Origin: Emydura subglobosa
Taxonomy: Eukaryota; Chordata; Testudines; Chelidae
Direction of reading: 5' to 3'
Length of the DNA stretch: 64,000 nt
Assembly: GCA_007922225.1 (NCBI GenBank)
Contig: ML680086.1
Coordinates: 12,376,540-12,440,539 of the forward strand
Part shown: one piece after another, positions 10,745-21,440 of the stretch
Position numbering within the stretch: position 1 is the first letter of the stretch
Layout of the letters: every line of letters starts with the position of its first letter
Notes under the pieces: generated by a model
What the model saw: the letters and a program-made list of their open reading frames with translations, nothing else
What the model was told of the DNA's origin: nothing
Database searches by the model: none
Made by a program: the position numbers and the translations under genes

Positions 10745-11115
10745 AATATTGAGACCAGACCTGGGCAAATATTTTTCAGACCACTCTTTTTCAATAAAAA
10801 ATGTCTACTGAATTTACCAAATTGTATTAGTTAAATAAAAATAACAAACAAATATTCCAAAAAATCAAAATGTTTTGTCTTTTTAAATGAAACGTCAATT
10901 TTTTTAATTCAAAATGAGTTCTCAATTTTATGGACAAAGGTTAAAATAAAGCAAAAAGGGATCATTTCATTTCAGCTGAAACAACTTTTTGTTCTACCTG
11001 AAATGATTTTTTTTTTTAATTTGTTTTTGGTTACTAAAATTTGTTTTGGTTCACGTCAATCTGAAATGATACTTTTTTGATTGTTTTGGTTCAGTCACTG
11101 AAACACAAAAATTAG
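10745..11115. repeat. AT-rich fold-back repeat, copy 1
   Basis: The stretch is dominated by alternating AAAATG/CATTTT and TTTTTGTT/AACAAAAA words, for example CATTTCATTTCAGCTGAAA followed by CTGAAATGATTTTTTTTTT. It can pair with itself at several offsets. Similar sequence occurs at 11,290-11,530, 17,195-17,575 and 47,817-47,945. The opening words (GACCTGGGCAAATATTTTTC) are often the start of this reptile repeat, from memory. Class unknown. Confidence 0.45.
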
Positions 11116-11289
11116 TTGTTTGCACAAATGTCATTCTGACACTTCACACAGCAACTCCACAGACTCATTCAGATGGCAACCTGTACTGAAATTTCATGAA
11201 TGATGAGCTCCTGGCATGCCCAAGAGAGGGAAGAATGGACAAATCAGAACACAAAAAACTGAATAATATAGTAATTTAAATAAGAAATA

Positions 11290-11530
11290 ACAAGGAACTG
11301 GGTCTGGTTGAAAAATTTCCCGTATCAACTGCTTTGGACTAATTAACATTTTTCACAAAAAGTGTCTGCTTTCATCAGAAAATGTAAACTTTATTTAATT
11401 GAAAATCCAAAAACTTTTTAGTTTGAATTTTAATAGAAAAATCAAACACTTTCTGTGGAAAACTTTAACAAAAGCAAAATACATTTGTTTGTATAGAAAT
11501 GTCTTGTGGAAATCTTCCCCCGCACCCCAA
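11290..11530. repeat. AT-rich fold-back repeat, copy 2
   Basis: Same word composition as the preceding copy: TGAAAAATTTCCCGTATC, TTTTTCACAAAAAGTGTC, and GAAAATGTAAACTTTATTT. Both halves can pair imperfectly. It may be part of one long unit with 10,745-11,115. Confidence 0.4.
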
Positions 11531-12809
11531 TTTTCCGATTAGTGTTACAAAACACCAAACAGATAGGGATGGGTGAACTGGTTTGGAAATAAGTCTCCTA
11601 TCCCAAAACTAGTACTCAGAACTCAAAAACTGAACCCTGGGGGTGGGGGGGAACGTTCATCTGACTTTTATAGTTTGCCTTTTAATGCTCCTGTACACTT
11701 TCAGGTTTTGGATGCAGCTCTATGCAGATGTGTAAAAATACTACAAAATAGATAATCCTCATGATATTTTATCTTGACTGGAAGCAGGAATTACTGGAAA
11801 TCTCCTGGAGAAAACTGTCCTTGAGAGATCAGACCCAAATATCAACACTTCTGGAGGATCACCCATCATTACATGCAAGTTCTTGTAAAACAGCAGAGAG
11901 AGAGATATCTTCATTGGGATCTTATAGGCTGACCCTTGCTTTACTATTTCTCTTCCCAGATGGTGGTGTAATGATTGTGTCTACACTGCATGAGTTTTCA
12001 CACAGCAGTGACTAATCACCCAAATCCTGTTCAGGTGTCAGTGGAAATAATGGCATGCATTTTCCTGGGATGTTCCCTTCTTTTTGTGTTCCATAGTCCT
12101 GATTAGGAATGTGGAGGGATCCTTTTCTTCTTCTTCACTCTAATCCTCTAAAACATTACAGAACCTTACCAAATTCAGTTTAAAATAGTGAACCTATTTT
12201 TTCAAGCAGATGACTTTGAGTTCACAGCATTTGAAAGTTTGAAAAGATTCAGGTTTGAATTACTACTCTTTAAGTGTCCTATAGTCAAATCATAGAGTAC
12301 GTTTCAGTTGGGATGTAGCATGACAATCAGTCTTTCACTGGAAGTGGAACAAGTGGGGAGAGTGGAAAATATCATGGCTATATCTATTTTGTTTTTTTCC
12401 TGGCAAATACAGTTTGAACATATAATTCACTAGTGAGCAAAAGCTTATAAATATTCAGATACCCAGGGAGTGAAAAAACCTTTGACCAGCAACTCAGACA
12501 TCTGAAAGGCTTGAACTAACCACATCTGGCCCATGGATGCAGGCTGAATTCAAACCCTGGCAGATTTTTGAGTCATTTTGAGGTTGGAGATTAATGTTTT
12601 GCACGACACTGGTTGAGGCCACTTTGACAACTGGGCCAGGGCTATAAAATGTATTTACTGTAGTATGCATTGTGTTGGGAAACAAAATGAGTCATTTCAG
12701 TTACTGGCTGGAACTGAGAAAGTGTCTGAAAAACACTCATCTGGTTTGTCTTGGGCCTGCCTGATCAGAATATTTTTAGGTACTCGATTTATTTTGAACG
12801 TTTCAGGAC
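11531..12809. other. Non-coding stretch, nothing firm
   Basis: No gene. TGTGTCTACACTGCATGAG at about 11,978 resembles the terminal words of the MITEs elsewhere in the window, but no partner end is visible. Confidence 0.5.
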
Positions 12810-13010
12810 AGGTGTGATGCAGTGAATTAAATATGCTAGGAATCAGATACAGCATAGTTCCATTTCCAGCTCTGACACTAACTCCCACAGTGAATTTACC
12901 TAAATCACTTAACCAATTAGTTCTAGATTCCTTACTCATAAAGTAGGGGTATGATTGTGCTGACCACACAGGATGAGGATTAATGAATTCCTGTTTGTAA
13001 AGCTGTAGAA
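12810..13010 (+). mobile_element. MIR SINE
   Basis: Degenerate but near full length. The head is around GTGATGCAGTGAATTAAATATGC, then TTTCCAGCTCTGACACTAAC, then AAATCACTTAACCAATTAG, CTTACTCATAAAGTAGGGG, and GGATGAGGATTAATGAATTC. The order of blocks matches a plus-strand MIR. Confidence 0.7.
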
Positions 13011-13189
13011 CATGAAAAGCTTTGTGTAAGAGCTAAATACTCTTACTGAAGCAGCACCAGTCTGTGAAGAATGGTCTGAATAAAACACCTTCCATTTACT
13101 GACTTCAGTGACTTGGTTAAGCGGAATCTGAGTGTAATTGGGTCCACAAAACTTGAATCTGTAATCTGGAGCACCGGCAGTATGATGCT

Positions 13190-13375
13190 TGAGGCGCAGG
13201 ACTACAAGGGTCAGATCTGTAAAGATATGCTGGTGCCTAAAGATGCAGATAGTTACAGTGTGATCTTCAAAAGCAGGTTGGTATCTAACTCCCACTTGAT
13301 GCCTGTCTGCATTGTTAGACACTCAAATACATTTAAAAATCTAGTCCTAAGTCCCTTAGCTAGAAGCAATAGTAG
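13190..13375. repeat. Fold-back repeat of the TGCCTAA family
   Basis: GGTGCCTAAAGATGCAGATAG, then GATCTTCAAAAGCAG, then GTATCTAACTCCCACTTG, then TGTTAGACACTCAAATAC follow the order of a common fold-back repeat also seen at 55,600-55,870. Its halves are roughly reverse complements around the CTCCCA centre. Origin unknown to me. Confidence 0.5.
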
Positions 13376-13438
13376 ACTCAAACTTCTTACATAGACAAGC
13401 TGCTAGTAGAAGGGAACAAAACCCATGCTTTCCTTGGG

Positions 13439-13580
13439 GTTGTCTACAGGGAGATACCCCAGAAAATTAAGATGAATTATGAAAGATGTGAAGTTAATGT
13501 GTGTGTGAAAAGTGCACTAGACCCCCCCCCCCCCATGTGGATTCAGAAGTAGAGTGGCCTTTGTTTATCTTCATCCTTTC
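13439..13580. mobile_element. MITE-like fragment
   Basis: Starts GGTTGTCTACAGGGAGATA, passes through AATTAAGATGAATTATG and AAAAGTGCACTAGACC, then a C13 run at 13,522-13,534, then TTCAGAAGTAGAGTGGCC. I recall this order from a turtle DNA-transposon family in which a TGTCTACA terminus precedes alternating TTAA-type words. The right terminus is not found. Confidence 0.4.
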
Positions 13581-16017
13581 TGTAACATCATCCATGATGC
13601 CGTGTTTTCAGACTATCCCCAGCAGTGCACCGTCCCCAGCTCCCCTAAACCAGCAATTTCAGGAATCCCTTAAAAAAGGTAGAAAAAGAGGATGGCCCGA
13701 TGTAGTGATGAGATCTGCAAACACCACACTCTGTAGGTGGCTGATACCTCTACTAAGGGACCATTCCTCAGGGTTATTCTATTAATATTTGTCTCTGTAT
13801 TTTGCCTGGCAGAAAAAAGCACTCCTTTCCTTACCTCTTTAATAGCACTATCTTATCCTTTTTCCAATTGTTGATCTGAGGTGAGAACTATCGGCTCTTA
13901 TTTAAAATGTACTTTGCTAGCAAAAAGGCAGATGGGACCATCTTGCGTGGCAGAAGCAAAAAAACCTAATAAAAGCAGTTTAAATAAAATAACACAAGGG
14001 GTTTGACCACATGCAGATCCCAGCCCATCCTTCAGACTCCAGCTGCTTAGAATCCTCGACCCACTATAGCCACGTTGACTCCATATGTTTCTAGGTGGTT
14101 TGACCTGACTGCCACACAGAAGAAGGTCTGGTGGAAATATTTCATTTAATGAAAACTGATTTTAAAAATTCTTGACCAATAATGAGTTAAAATTTATCCC
14201 AGCAGTGGTGGGAACAGCAAACCTTCTGAAAGCTTTTGGTCCAGTGGTTTTGGTTCTTCAGACAGGGTCCTGTCTGCAGTTACCCCTTTCTTGGCTCCAG
14301 GCACCAGGCTGTTTGGCACATGGTTACCTTAAAGCCCAGCTCATCAACCACCCCTACAAAAAGCCAGAACCTTGGATTAAAGGTCTCTTTCATTGTCTGC
14401 CTTTTTATTTTTGATGTTTTGAACACCTAAATCCTTGCGACATCTGGTAGGTTTATGCCTGTAGCACCTAGCGGGCTTCAAACATAAAGCTAGAATATTG
14501 TGGAAGACAATCCAGTGTTCCTCTTTCATTCTTTCATGATGGCATATGGTATCTGAACTGCTGAGTGCTGGCCCACGTGGGGGAATGGGCAATTCGTTAT
14601 CGAGGCAGAGCGCACTAACTGGAAGTAAAAGTAATAACAGGGCATCCTATTTTATTCTAAGTGCAGAAAAAAAAGATGGTGAGCATTCATTTGAATGAAT
14701 ATATATAATATTGCTCCTGTAATGCTGCTTTACAGCAATTTGGGAGAGTAAGGGTTCAATTCAGGTGATACAGTGCTGTTCACACTCCATGGGTACTTAA
14801 ACTAAATGTCTTGCACCCTCAGCGTGAATGACTCAGGCTAAAGAGCTGTTGTGATCAAGGAAAATAAATGGAGCATGTGTTACTCACTTGGTGCTGTTTC
14901 CCCACTGATGGGGCAAAGGGTGGTTGCCCATTTGGTCCCACATCAGCAAGTGATTGGATACTTAGGCCTTGATCGTTGATTGGATCGGTTCGTATGGACA
15001 GCTGGCCCTTTACAGAGCCCCATTGACTTCAAGCTAAAAGCTAACAAAGGATCTGATTGCAGGATTTGGACCCTAACTATCTCTAGTCTAAAATAAACTA
15101 AGAGGTTGATACCACTATGAATGTGTCTTAAAAAAAAATCAAGGTAATCTGTGATATTAGTAACGTGTAAATAAAAGTGGATCGCATACATACACATGGG
15201 ACGTAGTAAAGAGAGCAGAACAGGAATCTGCAGTCTCAGTCCAGCAGGATACTGAAGATGTCAATCGAGCAAACTGGAACAAAAGGAAAAGCTGCAACTA
15301 ATGGAGAGGGTTGTCAGTGTCTCAAGTGTGGTGGCTTAGTTTATTGCTACCATGGCTGATAGCCACTCATTCAATGAGTCAAAGTGAAATTTTATAATGA
15401 AGATTTTAAATGCTGTAGCAGTTTCTGCAGGTTTTCAGCGGTGGGAAACCCCGAGACTCTGGAACCAGGTGCGGATACATCTAAATAAATAAAACAAGTG
15501 AGGGTGAAAATTTTACATCTGTGATTTGTGTGTGCACAAAGGGAGGCGTGCTTTACACTAAGGGAGGGTCAACTATTGGATCGGGTGTGTGATTTATTAT
15601 TGGGAATATGATTATTAAGTAGCTGAAAGAGGCCATAATAAACAGATAATAGCAGGAGAGAAACTAACTGCATCCAAAACATTTGGTGGCAAAGCGAAGA
15701 ATTTACACAAGCTGAAATTTCATGCAATTTCAGTTACTTTTGTAAAGTCAAAGCCGTTTTGTGAAATTGATGAACACAGAGTGATTGTGAAATTTTCTTC
15801 TCGATGCTTGAAAAATGCAGACAACTTGTTGATGTTTAATTAGAGAGGTAGTGGTTTTCTAATAAAAATGTGTCTTTGATACTGAAAAACAGTGTTACAG
15901 ATCTGAGTGGAACCAAGGAAGAGCATACAGTAAACCCTGAAGAAGGTACTTAGCTGATACGTTTGTCCAGAGAAACACTGATGACAAATAAGACTTATTA
16001 CCACCACTGTAGCACTT
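13581..16017. other. Non-coding stretch, nothing recognised
   Basis: About 2.4 kb with no repeat I can name and no exon. GAGCCCCATTGACTTCAAGC at 15,017 is one instance of the scattered ATTGACTTCAATGGGAG-like motif. Open frames are short and unlike known proteins. Confidence 0.5.
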
Positions 16018-16232
16018 TCATCTGAAGACCTCAAAAGCACTCTATAGTCATTCATTACTTAAGTCTCACAACACTTCTGTAATATAGCTGAGTATTATTA
16101 TAATACCCATGTGACAGATGAGTAACCTGAGGTTAAGCCACTCGCCCAAGGCGACACGGCAAGTTGATGACAGTACAAGCAACAGGATACCAGTCTTCTG
16201 AATTCTGTGCTCTAACCTCTAGCCAACACTCC
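16018..16232 (-). mobile_element. MIR SINE, minus strand
   Basis: A well-preserved MIR read in reverse: GAAGACCTCAAAAGCACTC, CTCACAACACTTCTGTAATA, then GTGACAGATGAGTAACCTGAG, GCCCAAGGCGACACGGCAAG, and GTGCTCTAACCTCTAGCC at the tRNA-like head. The 3' tail is of the sauropsid variant (ATCTGAAGACCTC). Confidence 0.9.
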
Positions 16233-17194
16233 TCCTGCATGCAAAAATTCCTTTGACAAGAAGTATGGTGGATATTTTTACTTGTAGTCTCACATTCACA
16301 AGACCAGTAAAAAAGCCCAAATTTACTCATTTCACTTTATGAAGTGGAACATTTTTCACAGCTCTGCTTAGTAATGGAATTGTAAGTCTAAACCCTTTTT
16401 AGTCCAGTATGCAGCCATTAGGGCTTTGTTTATACTTGCCGTACCACACTTTCTTTTAACATCTCATTAGGCTGCAAAGCAAGGAAAATCCAAATCCGTT
16501 CTACAGTCAGAGTTCATTAGGATCACAGCCCCCCCGGCGTGTGATATTCTATGTTTTCCTCACCCTGCTTCCATAAGATAAGTGTAGTTCCTTCTTCCCT
16601 CCTCTCAGTAGCTGAAACACTGTGCAAGTAATGTGTTCTGAGTCTATCAATCTTTCCTTGTCTTCCCCAGCCCTGGCTGATGTCAGGAGAAAAAGGGCTA
16701 AAGAAACCACGAGTAAAAAGCCCAACTCTCTTTCTGAAAACATGACAGAGAGATAATATATATAATGTTTCAGCCACTGAGTTTTAATTGAATTAATGCT
16801 CTTTTTTGCAAACCATATGCTGACAAAGGTGCAAGAGGAGTGTAGGTCATGGAAGAGAGAGAATTGTAAGAGTGAATAGGAAAGAACTTCTTTAGATATA
16901 GGACTATTTTATACGCACTGTGTGTGATCACACACTAGTTTATAAAACAACTAATTAGTTACTGACAATGCAGTGACTATGCTAACTAATGTGTTAACAT
17001 TACGGCAGTCGAGAGCTCACACACCACCTCAAATATTGACATCTACCCCATGTAGAGAGGGAAGGTTAGAAGAGCAGCAGCTCTCTTAATTTGGGTTGAA
17101 ACATGCCTCACTCTATTTGAAACTGGCTTGAGACTTTTCCTTCTGAAAGGATATTGGTTTAATATTCCTAGGACAAGATAACAGAGCCTGATGA
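16233..17194. other. Non-coding stretch, nothing recognised
   Basis: I see no gene or named repeat. Short C and A runs occur only incidentally. Confidence 0.55.
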
Positions 17195-17575
17195 ACAATG
17201 GGAAAATGTCTGGAAACATTTTTCACATTTTCAAAATTGTTTCCATTTTTCAGAGTTTGAAAGGGACCCATTTAGTCTTTCATATGTAGAGACTTTTTTT
17301 TTTTAAATATAAGCTTGCATAGTTAGTATTTAACTTTTTAAAACCAAAATCAGTGTCATAATCATCAACAAATTTTGTTTGCTGAAAAACACATTGTCAT
17401 AATAAAAGACAAGTTTTTGGGAAAGGAAAAATGTCCATGATTTTGAAAAAAAATCATGTCATGGAAAATGTCAAAAAACCCCAACAATGTCAACAATTTT
17501 TCAGAAAAAGCTTATTTTGGGGGGGGGAAAAACCTTATCAAACCCAAAACTTGTATGAAATATTTTGACCACCTG
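17195..17575. repeat. AT-rich fold-back repeat, copy 3
   Basis: Similar words to 10,745-11,115: GAAAATGTCTGGAAACATTT, AATTTTGTTTGCTGAAAAAC, and GATTTTGAAAAAAAATCATG, which is itself a short perfect hairpin. It ends around TGAAATATTTTGACCACC, the typical end of this reptile repeat as I recall it. Confidence 0.45.
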
Positions 17576-18584
17576 AAGATATTATAGTCCTCAGGGAAAA
17601 AGGTGTGAGGTTGTGTGAAAACCTAGTACGTCTAACTCAGTGCCTATGACTTTCTAATCAACAGAGGGTTGGAATCATTTGTACACTTCAAGCTACAGAA
17701 AGGACTGGGTCAAATATTTTGGATCTGGAATGGGATCTGAATCTAAAAATTAGAGGGATCAGTTCTTGTATTCTATTCTGGGTTTAACACTGCTTCAAAC
17801 TTGAAAAGATCCCAAAGCATTTGACAAACACCAGAATCACTGTGTCCACCACTGAAATACAGACACCTCAACACTACATAACACTTTAGGACAGGAAGCT
17901 GAGAACTGAAGTTCAAGGAGAATTTTAGGTAGACTGATGTAATTGCCCAGATTGGAGTTTGGCCAGTACACAGTCTTAGCATTTTTATTCTTGCTTATAA
18001 TGTCTCTGGGTTTTTGAAGGCTATAGATTTCCAAAGCCTTGGTTTTACATCTGGTATGAAGACCAGCATCACAAACAGCACCGGGCCACCTACCTCTAAC
18101 CAGGTTGGGACAGTCCTGATTCAGTGGGAAGAGATCTGCCAGCTGAGTCACCAGCATCATGTTTTGAACGTTTACTCAATTTAAATGATTCTCAGGTTTA
18201 CAATGCCTGATTCATTGGATGGGTTTTGATGTAGTGGCAACAGAATATATTCCTCCTTAGTTATAGAGAAATATTGGCGATTTCCCACAATTACATATTG
18301 ACTGGAGACTGGGATAGACGATGGGCATTTAGTATTTCCCAGAACGAAGACTGACCCATTCCAAGACGTATATTCTGGGCAATTAGCAATGATTATTTGG
18401 GCTTTACTGCACATTAGAACTTGTGAAACAGTTATTTTTGCACATGGGAACTTCAGTTTTCACAAAATTGGTAAGAGAAATATTCCCCTCTGGCCATCAG
18501 CGAACAGTCTGCTGAGGTGAAAATCTTTGTTCTCTCAATGACATGACTTCCTGCCCCCTCCTGCCTAGTCTGTGTACAGATTAA
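17576..18584. other. Non-coding stretch, one weak MIR-like hit
   Basis: GAAAAGATCCCAAAGCATTTG at about 17,800 resembles the MIR tail in reverse, but the rest of the element cannot be followed. Nothing else recognised. Confidence 0.45.
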
Positions 18585-18745
18585 GGATTTAGGACTTCTC
18601 TATGATCTTGGGCAAATCGCTTGGGTGCTATATGCCTCAGTTTCCCCAGGAAAGAGGGACGATAGTACTTACTGGCCTTAGAGTTACGAAAATTAATGCT
18701 TGTAAAGAACTTTGAGAAACGTGGATGAAAAGATCTGTGTGAGTG
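18585..18745 (+). mobile_element. MIR SINE
   Basis: Reads ATGATCTTGGGCAAATCGC, then TGCCTCAGTTTCCCCAGGA, then GACGATAGTACTTACTGGCC, AAAATTAATGCTTGTAAAG, and the sauropsid-type tail CTTTGAGAAACGTGGATGAAA. The head is missing. Confidence 0.85.
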
Positions 18746-21357
18746 TCAAGTGGTATATTTTATACATCCCTTTCACCAGTATTCTTATGGCAGGGGGGTG
18801 CTGCTTGGTAGCAGCTCCTGAGTTCTGTTACCAACAGCGCTCTTGTGGCTGCTTTCTGGCTCTCAGGACTGTTATGACCAGCTGTGGCCAGTGTAGAGGC
18901 TGAAATAGCTCCTTTCAGGGTCCAAGATCAATAGCTTTAAAAAGAAATGAAAGAGAGCACGAGGAGCCACTAACCATCATTTCTGCCAGGCTCAATTGAT
19001 TTCTGAAGTGCCTCCGCTAGTTCCCTTTGAAGTTGCATTTCCATCTTTTATAAGTGTCCAAAACTCAGAGGCCCACCCACATCTGTCCTTCAGTAGGCTC
19101 GCTGGGGCTGGCTATGGCTGCTCAAGAGAGTCTTTGCTGTTTGGACGTGGGTGGGCTGCAGTAGTTTTTTGGGAACCTCTCCCAGATCCTGGAAATATGA
19201 TTTCAAAAGCTAGTTGAGTTGGTTTCCAAAGCACTGGGGCCTCAGTGGAAAGTGGGCCTGCTGCTGTGCTTTCCTGTCTGAATCTTGGATTAAGAAAAGA
19301 AAGGAAAGGGATGAAAGAAAAGAGAGCCAAAAAAACTGGCCACTCCACAGCTCACAATCGAGTATGGTTCAGATCCCCAGCTATTCCCCAAGTGAATAAG
19401 AAATTGACTGGGAGGAGTTCCCCCCCCCACGGTCCCACCACCTCTTCTGTGGTAAATAAGTCATTCCAGCAACTCTAAGGCTGAGCCAATGGAAAGAATT
19501 TTTAGGTTCCTGAGAAGTCATCCACAAATTCACCTGGTCTCTCAGCTTCTGCTGTGCTCTGCTGTAATGCTAAGGGCTTCCCGTACGATGGTTTCTCTCT
19601 CGCGTGGACGCGTCTGTACGCCCACACACATTACATTTAGAGCTATGCAAAAGGTACACCTAGAGTTCTGAGTCCATGCAAATTCAGCCTCAGTGCATCC
19701 TCCCCTTTTGTGAATTAAAATATGTGTGCGCCAAGTGGGTGGCGGGGCCCTCTTGTAATGTTGTAGTGCCTTGGGCCAGGTGGGCCTGATTTTTTAGTTG
19801 TGTTTGCCCACAGTTAAGTAAACAAATCATTTGTACCCAAAAGCGCACGCTTGTACAAATCCCACAGGTGCCTGATTTGCAATTGATTGAATTCTCAGCT
19901 TGCATGTGCAAATGAACGTTATGTGTATAAGCTCTCTCAGTCTCATGCGTATGTAATAACATGCCAATTGAACATGCACAGAGAGGCCAAGTTTTGAAGA
20001 TGTCTCCTTTTATGTCTTTCTGTCAAAAAAGAGATGCCACCAGCATATCACATCACTATCACTGGGTTAGTAAGGGAGAGACTGATAAAAGGGACTAGCT
20101 AGAAAAGAGATTGTATAACATTTATTTTAACCCATTTGTATTTACCTCTGCCCTTCCTGTTGTAAAAGTGCTGAGCTCCTATAACAAAGGCTATTATCGT
20201 GGTATTTGCAGCTTGAGTGAAAGGGGGTTGGACCAGAAATTTCATGAGGGCTTGATTCCAGCCCAAATTTTCAGATTTATTAACTTTTGACTGCTCATCC
20301 AGTCCAAATCACCTGCCCTTTCAGGGTTCAATGTTTATTAAAGAGTCCAGCAAGGATAACAGACCTGGTGGGGAGAAAAAGAGAGAAATTTCCACATTCA
20401 AGCCAAATGTCCATATTAGTGGTGAAGACGCAACAGTGGTCAAAGAGTATGAGGCACAAACAGTGCCCTGGAATGTCAGGAATTGAGGAGGGCTTCACGA
20501 CAGGGAAAGAAATGTACAAACAAAATTAAAATATTACTGTGCAAACAAGGGGAACATGGATTCTTGAGCACCTCTAATAGTGGGACTTTGCCTCTCATGC
20601 ATAGCCTTTCTCAGTTGGAACAGATCCTGTTATACAGAGGTTGGGTGATGATGGCAGACTTCAGTGGAAGTGGAGAAAAACAGAAGCAGGGCCAGGCAGA
20701 TTTATAAGACAGACCCACACAAAGCATATCTATCAGTGAATGAGATCCCATGCTGTTATTTTTGGACAATAGCCCATTCACTTTCCCCTGGTTTTACTTG
20801 CATTGTAAACTTGTGTGTCAAAGTGATGCCACCTTAGTCCACTTCTGTACACTGTTTTATTGGCTCTTTCTCTCTGCCCTGAGAGACATCGTGTGGTGTA
20901 TGCTTGAGTTGTACCATTAGAGAGGTCTCAGACTCAGAGATTGGGTTTGGAGGCTTTCTTTGCCCATTCTCCCTTTATTCTTCACTCTAGCTGATGTAAT
21001 AAAGTTGTTTCCTGTGGTATCTTGCAGGACCACTTTTAGTCATAAGGAAAGCAAGGAAATCTCTCTTCGCTGGGGACTCCACATATCTCTGTCTCTTGGG
21101 CTGGCCCTTCTCCTGACTCAGCAGAACTGGAAGAGAAAGCAACAGCTCACTGCTATGCCCCTCCTCTCTCAACTGCTCCTCTCCCAAGGAGCTCATGGCC
21201 TGCGTTCTCCTTTCCCAGCAGCTAGAGACCCTGCCAATCTGAAGGTTAATACTAGCATTTTCCCTTTGGGAGCTGGACACCAGGGAGGACGTAAGCAATT
21301 AGCTGCACACCGTGTGGTGACTCTTTCAGAGCATGCGTACGTCTGGCATGTCAGTAC
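18746..21357. other. Non-coding stretch, nothing recognised
   Basis: About 2.6 kb without a nameable repeat or exon. Purine-rich tracts lie at 19,290-19,340 and a short C run near 19,421. Open frames up to about 100 codons have no recognisable motifs. Confidence 0.5.
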
Positions 21358-21440
21358 ATCTGAGACACAATCTGGGAACCTCAAGGCTTGTAGGCAGCAG
21401 CTCTGTCAACTGAGCCAACAGGGAGCCTCAGGGAATTATA
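21358..21440 (-). mobile_element. tRNA-like head of a decayed SINE
   Basis: On the minus strand this reads GGCTCCCTGTTGGCTCAGTTG, then a 31 bp spacing, then GAGGTTCCCAGATTGTG. TTGGCTCAGTTGAC at 21,405-21,418 fits a polymerase III A box, and GGTTCCCAGAT at 21,368-21,382 a degenerate B box. The spacing fits a tRNA. A working tRNA is unlikely because the 3' acceptor half does not pair with the 5' end. A SINE body may continue to about 21,290. Confidence 0.5.

Noticed and set aside
21358..21427. A functional tRNA gene on the minus strand
   Set aside because: The B box is degenerate and the acceptor stem does not pair; a SINE head is a better reading.
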